A DNA stretch of 64,000 nucleotides from Paenibacillus sp. URB8-2 (GCF_013393385.1 NZ_AP023239.1:4836001-4900000), one strand, 5' to 3'; positions 18,108 to 27,039 are shown, counted from the stretch's first letter. Notes: generated from the sequence alone by a model not told the origin. Numbers and translations: made by a program.

Positions 18108-18133
18108 TTACCCCTTGGTTTCAAGGGCGAAAC
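18108..18133 (-). promoter_or_regulatory. Candidate SigB promoter before the DUF948 gene
   Basis: Minus strand GTTTCG (18128-18133), 14 bases, GGGTAA (18108-18113). Spacing is the same as in the rsbV site. Between this and the next gene (18134-18402) I see nothing coding, only the terminator hairpin at 18360-18408. Confidence 0.55.
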
Positions 18134-18359
18134 AATTGTTCGGCCGCTGGCCCCCGGACTCCCGGATCCCCGGTTTAACGCGGTGTTTCAATGCTCCCCG
18201 CTTGCGTTTAAACATTGACTACCAACGCCATGAAAGGGTGAAAAAACATGCTGAAATGGTCCGTTATTCATCATTTCTCTCTTCACCGGGCGAAGAGGCC
18301 GGTCAATGTAAGTGTATGCGCCCATATGGAAAAAAGGGCATAAACACCTCCCCAAACAA

Positions 18360-18408
18360 AAATAAGTCCGGGACTTCCCCTAACGCAGGAGGAGTCCCGG
18401 ACTTATTT
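18360..18408 (-). terminator. Terminator of the YpmS-like gene
   Basis: Perfect 16-bp stem AAATAAGTCCGGGACT / AGTCCCGGACTTATTT with a 17-base loop. It overlaps the stop codon region of the gene ending at 18403 and gives a run of T residues on the minus strand. Confidence 0.75.
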
Positions 18409-19020
18409 CAATTTCAGCAGCAATTGAAGCAGATCATTCCAATTCACGTCAAACGAGATGCGCATGCCGCTGTCCAGCAGTTCGATCTTATCCACCTCCA
18501 CCATAAACGGCATATGCTCCCTGAGGGGAACCGCAATCGGCGGAATGGACAGCATGCCTTCCGGCAGTTTCCGGTTCCGGATCGAAGTATAGTCGTGGCG
18601 CAGCATAATCATTCCCCCCGCCCCCGTCGAAACCTTCATGGTCATCCCGATTTCCGCACCGAACGGCACCGGACCGGCCAGCCCGTTAATATCCGCGGTC
18701 AGGCGGTCCCCGCTCTGCCGGAACCTTGCTCCGGTGAGACGGACAAGGGTTAACGGATGCTCGGCGAGATAGTCGTTCAGCCCTTTTTTGAACAGGTTGT
18801 TCAGTTCGTCTTCAGTCAGCGTCAGAACAGGCCTTCTCTCTTTTGCCATCTGAAGCAGCTGCGGCTCAAGGTCCAAGCGGTCGTAAGACATATCCAGTTT
18901 ATACTCCGGTTTGACGTACCAGACGGCCGCCGTTCCCGCAAGGAGCAGGACCAGCGCGAAGCCGGCGAACAGCCGGAGCAGAATTCTGCGCGGTGCTCTC
19001 TTTTTACTCGTACGGGGCAT
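18403..19020 (-). CDS. YpmS/DUF2140-like membrane-anchored protein
   Basis: 205 residues: a basic N terminus, one membrane helix (LFAGFALVLLLAGTAAVWYV) and an extracytoplasmic domain. The stretch LTLTEDELNNLFKKGL and the C-terminal pattern are those of the YpmS (DUF2140) family; function unknown. The ATG at 19020 is chosen because AAAGGGAAG lies about 8 bases upstream; ten extra upstream residues are possible in frame. Divergent from the secreted protein gene at 19151. Confidence 0.6.
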   Translation of the reverse strand: MPRTSKKRAPRRILLRLFAGFALVLLLAGTAAVWYVKPEYKLDMSYDRLDLEPQLLQMAKERRPVLTLTEDELNNLFKKGLNDYLAEHPLTLVRLTGARFRQSGDRLTADINGLAGPVPFGAEIGMTMKVSTGAGGMIMLRHDYTSIRNRKLPEGMLSIPPIAVPLREHMPFMVEVDKIELLDSGMRISFDVNWNDLLQLLLKLK

Positions 19021-19150
19021 ATCGCTTCTTCCCTTTCTTGTCATGGACAATTCTTTGGCTGGTTCACAATACCGACATTTGTTTACTAGGATATTGACGC
19101 ACCGACTACCGGATTATTCCGGTAAGACAAACATCAAGGAGGAATTGAAT

Positions 19151-19558
19151 ATGAAGAAAATCGCCACTATTGCAGCAGCTATCGGTCTTACGGCCACCAT
19201 CGCCTCTACCGCTTCGGCAGACGAAGTCACGGGTACGGCCTCGCCGGCCACGGCTACCTCAAGCACTTACGGCGGTACCGTTACCTCAAGCACTTACAGC
19301 AATACGGTGACGGAACCTGTAATCACACCGGAGGATATCAAGCAGGCTACGCCGATAATCATCCTGACCCGTGTTACTCCGTTCTATTTCTCTAACGGTT
19401 CCGTCATGAAGGCAGCCGGCATGCTCAGTCCGCAAACGGTCGATACGACCGGACAAGTCATAACCGATGCGATCGGCAATGAATGGAGAGAGGTCTATAC
19501 CTGGCTGGGCCTTGCATGGATCAAGGTTCCCAATTCCGCTTTTGTAATCATGCCTTAA
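19151..19558 (+). CDS. Small secreted protein, SH3-like
   Basis: 135 residues with a clear signal peptide (MKKIATIAAAIGLTATIASTASA), then a threonine/serine-rich linker containing two SSTYxxTVT units, then a compact domain. This resembles a bacterial SH3-like fold (TRVTPFYFSN, then TDAIGNEWREVYTWLGLAWIKV). AAGGAGG lies 8 bases before the ATG. No family identified with certainty. Its 3' region carries the structured element and terminator described next. Confidence 0.65.
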   Translation: MKKIATIAAAIGLTATIASTASADEVTGTASPATATSSTYGGTVTSSTYSNTVTEPVITPEDIKQATPIIILTRVTPFYFSNGSVMKAAGMLSPQTVDTTGQVITDAIGNEWREVYTWLGLAWIKVPNSAFVIMP

Positions 19559-19582
19559 ATTAAAGTATAAACGCAAATCGCA

Positions 19583-19675
19583 GCGATATCATCCCGGCCG
19601 GGGTTACATAACCTTTCAGTCAGCCGCCGAAGTCCTCGCATGGTTGCCCTTCCGGGCAGCGCGGGATGATATCGC
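19583..19675 (+). ncRNA. Candidate structured RNA or 3' UTR element
   Basis: A perfect 14-bp closing stem GCGATATCATCCCG (19583-19596) / CGGGATGATATCGC (19662-19675) encloses two smaller hairpins, GGTT-ACAT-AACC (19602-19613) and TGCCC-TTCC-GGGCA (19645-19658). This gives a three-way-junction layout over 93 bases. A strong terminator follows 40 bases later. It matches no riboswitch consensus I know. It could be a processed 3' UTR RNA of the 19151 gene, an independent small RNA or a DNA-level element. Confidence 0.35.
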
Positions 19676-19715
19676 GCCATTGGATAAGCAGTCCGGATGT
19701 CCGGCCCGCTACGCA

Positions 19716-19763
19716 AAAGGGTATCCCTATCAGCCATCACCGGCAGATAGGGATACCCTTTTT
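19716..19763 (+). terminator. Rho-independent terminator
   Basis: 16-bp stem AAAGGGTATCCCTATC / GATAGGGATACCCTTT with a 14-base loop, followed by further T residues on the plus strand. On the minus strand it can serve the NlpC/P60 gene at 19821. Confidence 0.85.
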
Positions 19764-19820
19764 CAAGATGCACCCGTCACAAACATACTGCTTTCGCTTC
19801 GCCTTGGGCAGGCTGTATAA

Positions 19821-20633
19821 TCAGTGGACGACCGAGCCTCCGAAGAGAAAACGGTTGGTCCAAGAAGCGCTTAATTTATCCACTCTGACGCCCCCGGAAG
19901 ACTTGGAATACGTATGCAGGATCTGCCCGTCCCCCAAATATAGAGCGACATGCGTAATCGTCTGCGCCGACTTGTCGATCCCGGCATAAGCCGCCGCCGA
20001 GCTTCCTTTGTAGCTCATAAAGAACATCAGATCGCCGCGCTTGAGGCCCGATATATCCATTACGGCAGAGCTGTTCTGCTTGACCCAGCTTCCCTGCTGT
20101 CTGGAATCGGCCGGGAGCTTGATATTCGCTGCTTCAAGATAAATCTGCCGCATAAAATCCGAGCAGTCAAAGGTGGATGTGTTGCTGCGGCTTGACCCGA
20201 ATTCGTAAGGTGTGCCGAGGTAGGCCATCCCTCTTGCAATGACCGCTTCAATGGCCCCAGATGCCGCCGGGCTTGCCGCAGGAGCAGCCGGTGAAGGCTG
20301 GGGCGCCGCGCCCGCTGCGGTTAACGTGATGTACTTGTCCCGAGAACTGCAATAACCGGTTTCACCATCCGCTGTGCGGACCCTATAGAAATAAGCATTC
20401 GTCTTCTCAAGAACGGTTACCTTCTCCCCTGCTTTCAAATAGGAGAGCACCCTGCTGTTAACGGATGGCGTGCTGCGAAGCCGCACTGAGGACTGGATGA
20501 CAGCCGTCTGCACCGCTGAAGCTGACAGAACCTCAGACGCATGGGCGGTCTGGGTGCCAAGCTCTCCAGAAGAAGCGTAAAATGCAGTCGATAAAAATAA
20601 CGCGGCAAAAAGCTGCTTGGTTAATTTGTTCAT
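19821..20633 (-). CDS. Secreted SH3-NlpC/P60 cell wall endopeptidase
   Basis: 270 residues: signal peptide (to about 32), a bacterial SH3 domain (45-105, VRLRSTPSVNSRVLSYLKAGEKV), an Ala/Pro linker (110-128), and an NlpC/P60 domain (130-268). Catalytic Cys is in TFDCSDF near 157, His in THVALYLGDG near 228 and the third polar residue is the His of ILHTYS. It would cleave gamma-D-Glu-diaminopimelate type bonds in peptidoglycan, outside the cell. A GGGGG site precedes the ATG. Confidence 0.9.
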   Translation of the reverse strand: MNKLTKQLFAALFLSTAFYASSGELGTQTAHASEVLSASAVQTAVIQSSVRLRSTPSVNSRVLSYLKAGEKVTVLEKTNAYFYRVRTADGETGYCSSRDKYITLTAAGAAPQPSPAAPAASPAASGAIEAVIARGMAYLGTPYEFGSSRSNTSTFDCSDFMRQIYLEAANIKLPADSRQQGSWVKQNSSAVMDISGLKRGDLMFFMSYKGSSAAAYAGIDKSAQTITHVALYLGDGQILHTYSKSSGGVRVDKLSASWTNRFLFGGSVVH

Positions 20634-20842
20634 ACCGTTCCCCCGAATGGCTATGATGAGAAATCAACAAGGGTGGCGCCGCCGTTATTGTTTTCTGAAC
20701 TCATTATAGGCTCACAAGGATATGGGAACATGCACCAAATTTCACAAATCACCATGCCAATTCATGGTAAACACCGGGTCTATAGTCTTGTTTTCTACTT
20801 ATATTTGGTGGAAATTACAGCTAATTAGGAAAAATCGGAATG

Positions 20843-21712
20843 TTAACTTTTGGGTTCCACATGGACATGCACACTCATGATGTTGTGCTTGTTATGCATG
20901 CGCTCCTCAATGGAGTCGCTGATTTCATGGCCCTCCATTACGGTTAATTCAGCATCCACTTCAACGACGACATCCACCAGCACTTGATTCCCGTGAATCC
21001 GCGCTTTCATATCCTTGATGCCTTCCACGCCCGGCGTCCGCTCAATGGTGCTGCGCAAATCCAGCAGCCGGTTCTCGTCAAATCCGTCAGTGAGGCGGTA
21101 GGTGGAGTCGCGGAAAATTTCCCATGCCGTTCTGCAGATCAGCAGGCCGACCGCAAACGCCGCAACCGGGTCCATCCAAGGAAGCCCGAACTGGGCGCCG
21201 ACGATGCCGACGGCCGCTCCTATACTGACCATGGCATCCGAAAAGTTGTCCTTAGCGGCTGCCATAAGGGCACTGTTATTAATCTTAACTGCAAGCCGCC
21301 GGTTGTAACAATACACCCCGAACATCGCCAAAGCGCACACAATCGCCACCCCAGCTGACCATAGTCCCGGAACGGACTCCCGTCTCTCGAACAGGTTGCG
21401 CACCGCCTCGATGATGACCTGTATGCCGACCATTGCCATAATAAAAGATGCCATCAGCGCGGCAACCGTCTCCGCCCGAAAGTGTCCGTACGCATGATCC
21501 GAATCGGGTGGCTTGCGCGAGATACGCAGGCCGACCAGCACAGCCACGGAAGCAACAATATCGGTAAGGTTATTGAAGCCGTCCGCGAGCAGCGCGCTGG
21601 ATGCGAACAGATATCCGCAGATCAGCTTAAAGGTCGACAAGATCAGATAAGCCGCTATGCTGATCATCGCTCCCCGCTCGCCTTTGCGAATATCCTCATA
21701 AATATCAACCAA
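20843..21712 (-). CDS. Cation diffusion facilitator (CDF) efflux protein
   Basis: About 289 residues with six membrane helices and a C-terminal cytoplasmic domain. The metal sites are present in LLADGFNNLTD (TM2) and AAKDNFSDAM (TM5); DGFNN/DNFSD is the pattern of the manganese/iron-type CDF group. The C terminus ends in a histidine-containing HVHVEPK. The frame opens at a GTG (21721) that overlaps the AAGGAG site, so the TTG at 21712, 8 bases after it, is the likelier start. Exports divalent metal against protons; the exact metal is inferred only. Confidence 0.85.
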   Translation of the reverse strand: MVDIYEDIRKGERGAMISIAAYLILSTFKLICGYLFASSALLADGFNNLTDIVASVAVLVGLRISRKPPDSDHAYGHFRAETVAALMASFIMAMVGIQVIIEAVRNLFERRESVPGLWSAGVAIVCALAMFGVYCYNRRLAVKINNSALMAAAKDNFSDAMVSIGAAVGIVGAQFGLPWMDPVAAFAVGLLICRTAWEIFRDSTYRLTDGFDENRLLDLRSTIERTPGVEGIKDMKARIHGNQVLVDVVVEVDAELTVMEGHEISDSIEERMHNKHNIMSVHVHVEPKS

Positions 21713-21927
21713 TGCCGCCACTCCTTTTTAAAATATAACAAAGTATAGATCTTCCAGTGCCACTCTATCCTAGCAAAGCGCATCCCTGTGGGTCTAGAGC
21801 AACAGTGTTGGCCTGCCGAAAGATCGTTTCAATAAGAATCGCGTTAACCACAACTATTCTTGCCCTTGTCGGCGTTTTTAAAAACAATTAGAATAATCTC
21901 ATGACTAGCTTCAAGGAGGAAACGAAC

Positions 21928-22110
21928 ATGACCGAAAGCAGCGACAAGCCCAAAATTAACCTAGCCGACGCCATCCGGCAAAAGCTCGAGCAGAAGAAAC
22001 AGCAAAACGCCAACAAAACGGGAGGCTTTCAAGCCGGCGCCACCAAAACGTTTAAAACCCAGAACAACAAAAAACCGAATAACCAGCGCCGCCGCACCGG
22101 CGGGTCCTGA
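21928..22110 (+). CDS. Small basic hypothetical protein
   Basis: 60 residues, rich in K, Q, N and R, with an amphipathic helix (KINLADAIRQKLEQKKQQ) and a disordered basic tail ending NNQRRRTGGS. AAGGAGG is 7 bases before the ATG, a strong sign that it is translated. It could bind nucleic acid, but I do not recognise a family. Confidence 0.6.
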   Translation: MTESSDKPKINLADAIRQKLEQKKQQNANKTGGFQAGATKTFKTQNNKKPNNQRRRTGGS

Positions 22111-22271
22111 TTTGGCAGTCTAACTGCAATCTGCAGAAAAGAGCCTTTAGATGGATTAGAAAGACAAACGGGGTCGTCCTAAACGCAGCTTTTTTACTTT
22201 CGCTGCTGTCAGAACCGCCTCGTTTTTATTTTGGGGCCGGACGTTTCGGCCGAACGGTAAAGGAGTCTTGA

Positions 22272-22673
22272 AATCAGGGCTGCCTGCTTGATGTCAGAGG
22301 AACCGGAGTGATCGGGTATAAATCCGAATATGAACAGCTCGTCCGCGAAGGACAAATCGTTCTCCTGTACACCGGCCACGGCGATTCGTTCGGAGAGCCC
22401 GCCTATTATGCCGATTATCCGGTGCTGGCCCCGGAGCTTGCGGAACTGCTGATCCGTAAAAAGATTAAAATAGTCGGGATGGACACGCCATCGCCGGACA
22501 AATATCCTTTTGAAATCCACTCGCTCTTGTTCCGTCACAAAATTCCCATTATCGAAAACCTGGCCAATCTCCATCTGCTTCGCGGGATGCCGCGATTTGA
22601 AATCATTGCTCTCCCGCTCAATATCGATGCGGACTCCTCTATTGCCCGGGTCATCGCCCGCACGGTCGAATAA
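22272..22673 (+). pseudogene. C-terminal remnant of a cyclase family (kynurenine formamidase-like) gene
   Basis: The encoded 120-130 residues match only the C-terminal half of the PF04199 cyclase family (normally about 200-220 residues): YTGHGDSFGEPAYYADYPVLAPELAELL, KIKIVGMDTPSPDKYP and HKIPIIENLANL. The N-terminal half with the metal-binding HxGTHxDAP motif is absent, a TGA precedes the frame at 22269, and there is no ribosome site before the GTG at 22308. A decayed gene is the best reading. Confidence 0.7.
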
Positions 22674-22761
22674 GCTGGGAGCCAATACGGGCTTGCAAGC
22701 ACTGCGTAAAAATGGGGCTGTTCCGGCACTGTGAAACCTATCCCCTGTGATCGAAATCAAA

Positions 22762-22802
22762 CAAGGAAGCTCCCGCAGCCGAAGGCTTTGGGAGCTTCCT
22801 TG
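22762..22802. terminator. Bidirectional terminator
   Basis: 13-bp stem CAAGGAAGCTCCC / GGGAGCTTCCTTG with an inner AGCCGAAGGCT pairing, between the cyclase remnant and the convergent ABC-F gene. Confidence 0.7.
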
Positions 22803-22833
22803 TTAATACAGCATTGCACCGGGCACCGCGATC

Positions 22834-24459
22834 TTACACTTCCACCGGATACATCCGCTGGCGGAGTTCCTTGATTTCGTCGCTCTCCAGGTACTCGTCA
22901 TAGCTCATTACGCGGTCGATAATACCGCCCGGCGTAATCTCGATAATCCGGTTCGCGATCGTCTGAATGAACTGATGGTCATGCGAAGTGAACAGAATCG
23001 TGCCGTCGAAGTCGATCAGCCCGTTGTTCAGCGCCGTGATGGATTCGAGATCCAAGTGGTTGGTAGGCTCGTCGAAGATCAGCACGTTCGCGCCGTTCAG
23101 CATCATCTTCGCCAGCATGCAGCGCACCTTCTCGCCCCCGGACAATACGCTTGCCTTCTTCAGCGCTTCTTCGCCGGAGAACAGCATGCGGCCCAGGAAG
23201 CCGCGCAGGAACGTCTCGTCCTGGTCCTTGGAGTATTGGCGCAGCCATTCCACCAGGTTCATGTTCACACCTTCAAAATACCGGGAGTTGTCTTTCGGGA
23301 AGTAAGCCTGGGATGTCGTAACGCCCCAAGTGTACTCGCCCGAGTCCGCTTCCGTTTCGCCCATGATGACATCGAACAGCGTCGATTTGGGCAGCCCGTT
23401 AGGACCGACAAGAGCAATCTTGTCGCCTTTGTTGACGACAAAGCCGACTTCGTCCAGCACCTTTTCGCCCTCAATGCTCTTGGTCAGGTTGCTGACCGTC
23501 AGCAGCTGCTTGCCGGCTTCGCGCTCCGGCTTGAAGTTCAGGAACGGATATTTCCGGTTCGACGGACGGATGTCGTCAAGCGTGATCTTGTCGAGCTGCT
23601 TCTTCCGCGACGTCGCCTGCTTCGACTTGGAGGCGTTGGCCGAGAAGCGCTGAATGAACGCCTGCAGCTCCTTGATCTTCTCTTCCTTCTTCTTGTTCGA
23701 TTCCCGCTGAAGCGAAAGGGCCAGTTGGCTGGACTCGTACCAGAAGTCATAGTTGCCGACATACATCTGGATTTTGCCGAAGTCGATGTCCGCGATATGC
23801 GTACATACTTTGTTCAGGAAGTGACGGTCATGGGATACGACGATAACGGTACCTTCATAGTCCATGAGGAAGTTCTCCAGCCAGCCGATCGATTCGAGAT
23901 CCAAGTGGTTGGTAGGTTCGTCAAGGAGCAGGTTGTTCGGACGGCCGAACAGCGCCTGGGCAAGCAGCACCCGGACCTTTTCGTTGCCGATGAGCTCCGC
24001 CATTTTCTTGTCGTGCAGATCGCGCGGAATGCCAAGACCGATCAGGAGCGCGGCGGCGTCCGGCTCGGCGTCCCAGCCGTTCAGCTCGGCGAACTCGCCT
24101 TCCAGCTCGCCGGCCCGCAGACCGTCGGCTTCTGAGAAGTCGGATTTGGCGTACAGCGCGTCCTTCTCCTTCATAATGTCATACAGGCGCGCGTGGCCCA
24201 TAATGACCGTCTCCAGCACCGGGTTTTCGTCATATTCGAAGTGGTTCTGCTTCAATATGGCCATGCGTTCGCCGGGCGTGATATGAACTTCGCCGGAGTT
24301 AGCTTCGATCTCGCCGGACAGAATTTTCAGAAACGTCGATTTACCGGCGCCATTGGCCCCGATCAGACCGTAGCAGTTGCCGGGGGTGAACTTTATATTT
24401 ACATCTTCAAAAAGTGCGCGCTTTCCGTAACGGAGTGTCACGCCGCTTGTGCTAATCAT
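22834..24459 (-). CDS. ABC-F family ATPase (YkpA/YbiT-like) with altered second Walker A
   Basis: 541 residues, a soluble twin-ATPase of the ABC-F class that acts on ribosomes rather than in transport. NBD1: Walker A GANGAGKST near 36, LIGNEKVR-type signature, Walker B LLLDEPTNHLDLES. A charged linker arm lies at about 245-305 (ESNKKKEEKIKELQAFIQRF). NBD2: signature LSGGEKVRC and Walker B VLIFDEPTNHLDLES are normal, but its Walker A reads GPNGLPKST, with proline replacing the glycine before lysine. The ATG at 24459 follows AAAGGATGG; upstream open frame to 24657 is not coding. Confidence 0.88.
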   Translation of the reverse strand: MISTSGVTLRYGKRALFEDVNIKFTPGNCYGLIGANGAGKSTFLKILSGEIEANSGEVHITPGERMAILKQNHFEYDENPVLETVIMGHARLYDIMKEKDALYAKSDFSEADGLRAGELEGEFAELNGWDAEPDAAALLIGLGIPRDLHDKKMAELIGNEKVRVLLAQALFGRPNNLLLDEPTNHLDLESIGWLENFLMDYEGTVIVVSHDRHFLNKVCTHIADIDFGKIQMYVGNYDFWYESSQLALSLQRESNKKKEEKIKELQAFIQRFSANASKSKQATSRKKQLDKITLDDIRPSNRKYPFLNFKPEREAGKQLLTVSNLTKSIEGEKVLDEVGFVVNKGDKIALVGPNGLPKSTLFDVIMGETEADSGEYTWGVTTSQAYFPKDNSRYFEGVNMNLVEWLRQYSKDQDETFLRGFLGRMLFSGEEALKKASVLSGGEKVRCMLAKMMLNGANVLIFDEPTNHLDLESITALNNGLIDFDGTILFTSHDHQFIQTIANRIIEITPGGIIDRVMSYDEYLESDEIKELRQRMYPVEV

Positions 24460-24613
24460 TTTTGCATACCATCCTTTACACATAGGTTTCCGGCATATTA
24501 TAGCACAAAAATGAACCGAAAAGCCCGTAAACTCCTTGATTTGCCGCGAAAAGGGCAAAATTGGGCGGTCACGCAGCGGGATTCCGGGTCTTGGCGACTG
24601 CTCCTGCTCCGGT

Positions 24614-25603
24614 TTAACGCGCCTCGGGATGAATAATAAGCGTCTCTCCATTCCCAAGCGTTCGAATCCGCTCCTCGCCGAGGCCCTGCTCCTTGCGCGC
24701 CGCTTCCATCCGGTCGAGCGCCTCGCGCGCCGTATCGTCGGCGAGCCGGAACGTGCCGTAATGCATCGGAATCATCGTCTCCGCGCCCACGTCGAGAAAC
24801 GCCTGCACCGCCTCTTTCGGGTTCACATGCTGCGAGGTCATAAACCACTCCGGCTCATAAGCGCCGATCGGCATCATGGTCACATGCACCTTGAAGCGCC
24901 TTCCAATCTCCTTGAAGCCCGGGAAATAACCGCTGTCCCCGGCAAAATACAGATTGGGCGGCAGCTTATGCCCTCCCTCGCCTCCTTTACCGCCAGCGTC
25001 CGGATGCCGCTCCGGCTTGGCAGGCTCCATAATGAATCCTCCCCAGTGCGAGGTATTCGTATCAAAGGGCGTCCGCCGCGTCCAGTGCTGGGTCGGCACG
25101 AAGGACAGCTTGATGCCGCCGACATCCAGGCTCTCCCACCACTGCATTTCCACGCAGTTCCGGAAGCCTTTGCGCAGCATTTTCCGTTTAAGTCCTGCGG
25201 GCACGACCACGGTTGTCTCCGCGCCGTACAATTTCCGGATCGAACCCACATGCATATGATCGTAATGGGAGTGGGAGATGAGGATCAGGTCGACAGGCGG
25301 GACGTCGCCAATCGCCATCCCTGGCGGCACCAGCCGCTTTTCCAAGCCCAGTCTTCCAGCCCAAATCGGGTCTGTGATGATGTTCATTCCTTCATATTGG
25401 ATAAAAAACGTCGAGTGGCCGATCCAGGTTATCGTCGTATCCAGCCGGTTCTCCCCTAAATAGGACAGCATCGGCGGCACGCTGGGAACGACGAACGAGA
25501 GGTCCTTGACTTTTCGCCGCCGCTCTTCGCGCCATTGGCGGAATTCCTTGAACGTCTTGTCCACGCTGACATTATCGATATTGTTGTATCGGAGTTTAGG
25601 CAT
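24614..25603 (-). CDS. MBL-fold metallohydrolase (NAPE-PLD/UlaG-like)
   Basis: 329 residues. The metallo-beta-lactamase motif is SHSHYDHMH near residue 105, with an upstream GHSTFFIQYEG, then PTQHWTRR, FAGDSGYF and a final PMHYGTFRL histidine, the pattern of the NAPE-PLD/L-ascorbate-lactonase-like branch. A Gly/Lys-rich insert (HPDAGGKGGEGGHK) sits between motifs. AAGGAG lies about 9 bases before the ATG at 25603. Likely a two-metal hydrolase; substrate unknown. Confidence 0.85.
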   Translation of the reverse strand: MPKLRYNNIDNVSVDKTFKEFRQWREERRRKVKDLSFVVPSVPPMLSYLGENRLDTTITWIGHSTFFIQYEGMNIITDPIWAGRLGLEKRLVPPGMAIGDVPPVDLILISHSHYDHMHVGSIRKLYGAETTVVVPAGLKRKMLRKGFRNCVEMQWWESLDVGGIKLSFVPTQHWTRRTPFDTNTSHWGGFIMEPAKPERHPDAGGKGGEGGHKLPPNLYFAGDSGYFPGFKEIGRRFKVHVTMMPIGAYEPEWFMTSQHVNPKEAVQAFLDVGAETMIPMHYGTFRLADDTAREALDRMEAARKEQGLGEERIRTLGNGETLIIHPEAR

Positions 25604-25802
25604 GACTGATCTCTCCTTGAAAGTCCTAAAAGCACGGAATGCTTCCATTTTACCAGATTTTCCATTTCCATTCTTGTCCGCCCTGTTTTGTGTTTTCAAT
25701 CAAATTTGATGTAAAATGCGGATACATACTTCCGTATATCTTTTACGTAAATCTTTATAGCCAGAAAATGGGGCGCTGATGCCCTAAGGAGGTTTTACCC
25801 GA

Positions 25803-26942
25803 ATGAAGATTACATTTATTGAACCGACGCCTAGTCCGCATACGATGAAGCTTCATCTGGATGAAAGTCTCGAGCCGGGGGTACGCAGAACCTATACGCC
25901 GGAAAGCCTGCGCTCGGCGCCTTCCTGGGCGCGGGAGATGCTGTCCATTCCGGGCGTGACAAGCGTCTTTCATACCGCCGACTTCGCTGCGGTGGAGCGC
26001 AAGCCATCGGCGGACTGGGCTGCAATTCTTCGTGAAGTGCAGTCCCGCTTCGGCGGCGAATCGTCCGGGGAAGCAGACTGGAGCCTGACGGATGAGAACG
26101 CGGGAGCGCACTTCGGGGAGGCGCAGGTGTTCGTCCAAATGTTCCGCGCCATCCCGATCCAGATCCGGGTCAAGACCGGATCAAGCGAGGAACGCATCGC
26201 GCTGTCGCCGCGATTCACCAAGGCGGTGACGGATGTGGCGAGCGCCGTCCTGATCAAGGAGCGCAAGCTAAGTGATTACGGCGTCCGCTACGGCGAGCCG
26301 AAGGAAATTGCGCGCGAGGTCGAGCAGGAGCTGGAGGCCGCCTATCCGCAGGAGCGTCTCGATTCGCTGGTGCAGCAGGCTATCGCGCACGGAGTTACGG
26401 GCGGTGAATTCATCGAGCAGCGCAGCAAGCGCGGGCAGGACGAACTGCTTCGCGACCTTGCGAGCGAAGACTGGCGCGCGCGCTATGCAGCGCTTGAAGA
26501 TTTGACGCCTTCGCCAGAGCTGCTGCCGCACATCGCCGCGGCCCTGCACGATCCGAAGCTGCTGATCCGCCGGCTGGCCGTCGTCTACCTCGGCGATCTG
26601 CGCACGACCGAAGCGATGGCGCTGCTGTACGATGCCATGCAGGATAAAGCTCCCGCCGTGCGGCGCACCGCCGGCGATACCCTCTCCGACATCGGCGATC
26701 CCGCCGCAACGCCGGTCATGATCGACGCGCTGAAGGATGCCAGCAAAATCGTCCGCTGGCGCGCCGCCCGCTTTCTGTACGAAGTCGGCACGTCCGAGGC
26801 GCGCGGGGCGCTGGAAGCGGCGGTTAACGATCCCGAATTCGAAGTCGGACTCCAGGCGCGCATGGCGCTGGAACGCATTGAATCCGGCGAAGAAGCCGCC
26901 GGAACCGTCTGGCAGCAGATGGCGGAACGTGGACGCGGGTAA
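25803..26942 (+). CDS. CvfC/YpgR-like protein: Nfu-N domain plus HEAT repeats
   Basis: 379 residues. The N-terminal 85 residues form an Nfu/NifU-N type domain (KITFIEPTPSPHTMKLHLD, LSIPGVTSVFHTADF). A middle part follows (FVQMFRAIPIQIRVK), and the C-terminal third holds HEAT repeats (LAVVYLGDLRTTEAMALLYDAMQDKAPAVRRTAGDTLSDIGD and on). This is the layout of the conserved virulence factor C family, called YpgR in B. subtilis. AAGGAGG precedes the ATG. Molecular role unknown; the Nfu-N part lacks the CxxC cluster-binding domain of true Nfu. Confidence 0.85.
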   Translation: MKITFIEPTPSPHTMKLHLDESLEPGVRRTYTPESLRSAPSWAREMLSIPGVTSVFHTADFAAVERKPSADWAAILREVQSRFGGESSGEADWSLTDENAGAHFGEAQVFVQMFRAIPIQIRVKTGSSEERIALSPRFTKAVTDVASAVLIKERKLSDYGVRYGEPKEIAREVEQELEAAYPQERLDSLVQQAIAHGVTGGEFIEQRSKRGQDELLRDLASEDWRARYAALEDLTPSPELLPHIAAALHDPKLLIRRLAVVYLGDLRTTEAMALLYDAMQDKAPAVRRTAGDTLSDIGDPAATPVMIDALKDASKIVRWRAARFLYEVGTSEARGALEAAVNDPEFEVGLQARMALERIESGEEAAGTVWQQMAERGRG

Positions 26943-27039
26943 TCAGCGACAGGCAGCCACAGCTGATACAAAAAAACCAGCTAATACTTGTCAAGAATTT
27001 TGTATTGGTGATTCGTGTTCTTCTTGGTATACTATTTTT

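Noticed and set aside
18100..18753. Plus-strand open frame of 217 codons
   Set aside because: Runs across a SigB-like promoter, a terminator hairpin and the antisense of the YpmS-like gene; not a gene.
20634..20842. Possible cyclic di-AMP (ydaO-type) riboswitch before the NlpC/P60 gene
   Set aside because: Such leaders are common before cell wall hydrolases in this group, but the region is too short and has none of the conserved ydaO motifs.
22975..24135. Long plus-strand open frame (386 codons) opposite the ABC-F gene
   Set aside because: Antisense shadow of a GC-rich gene; no ribosome site, and the amino acid composition (His, Arg, Gln, Val) is typical of a reverse-strand reading.
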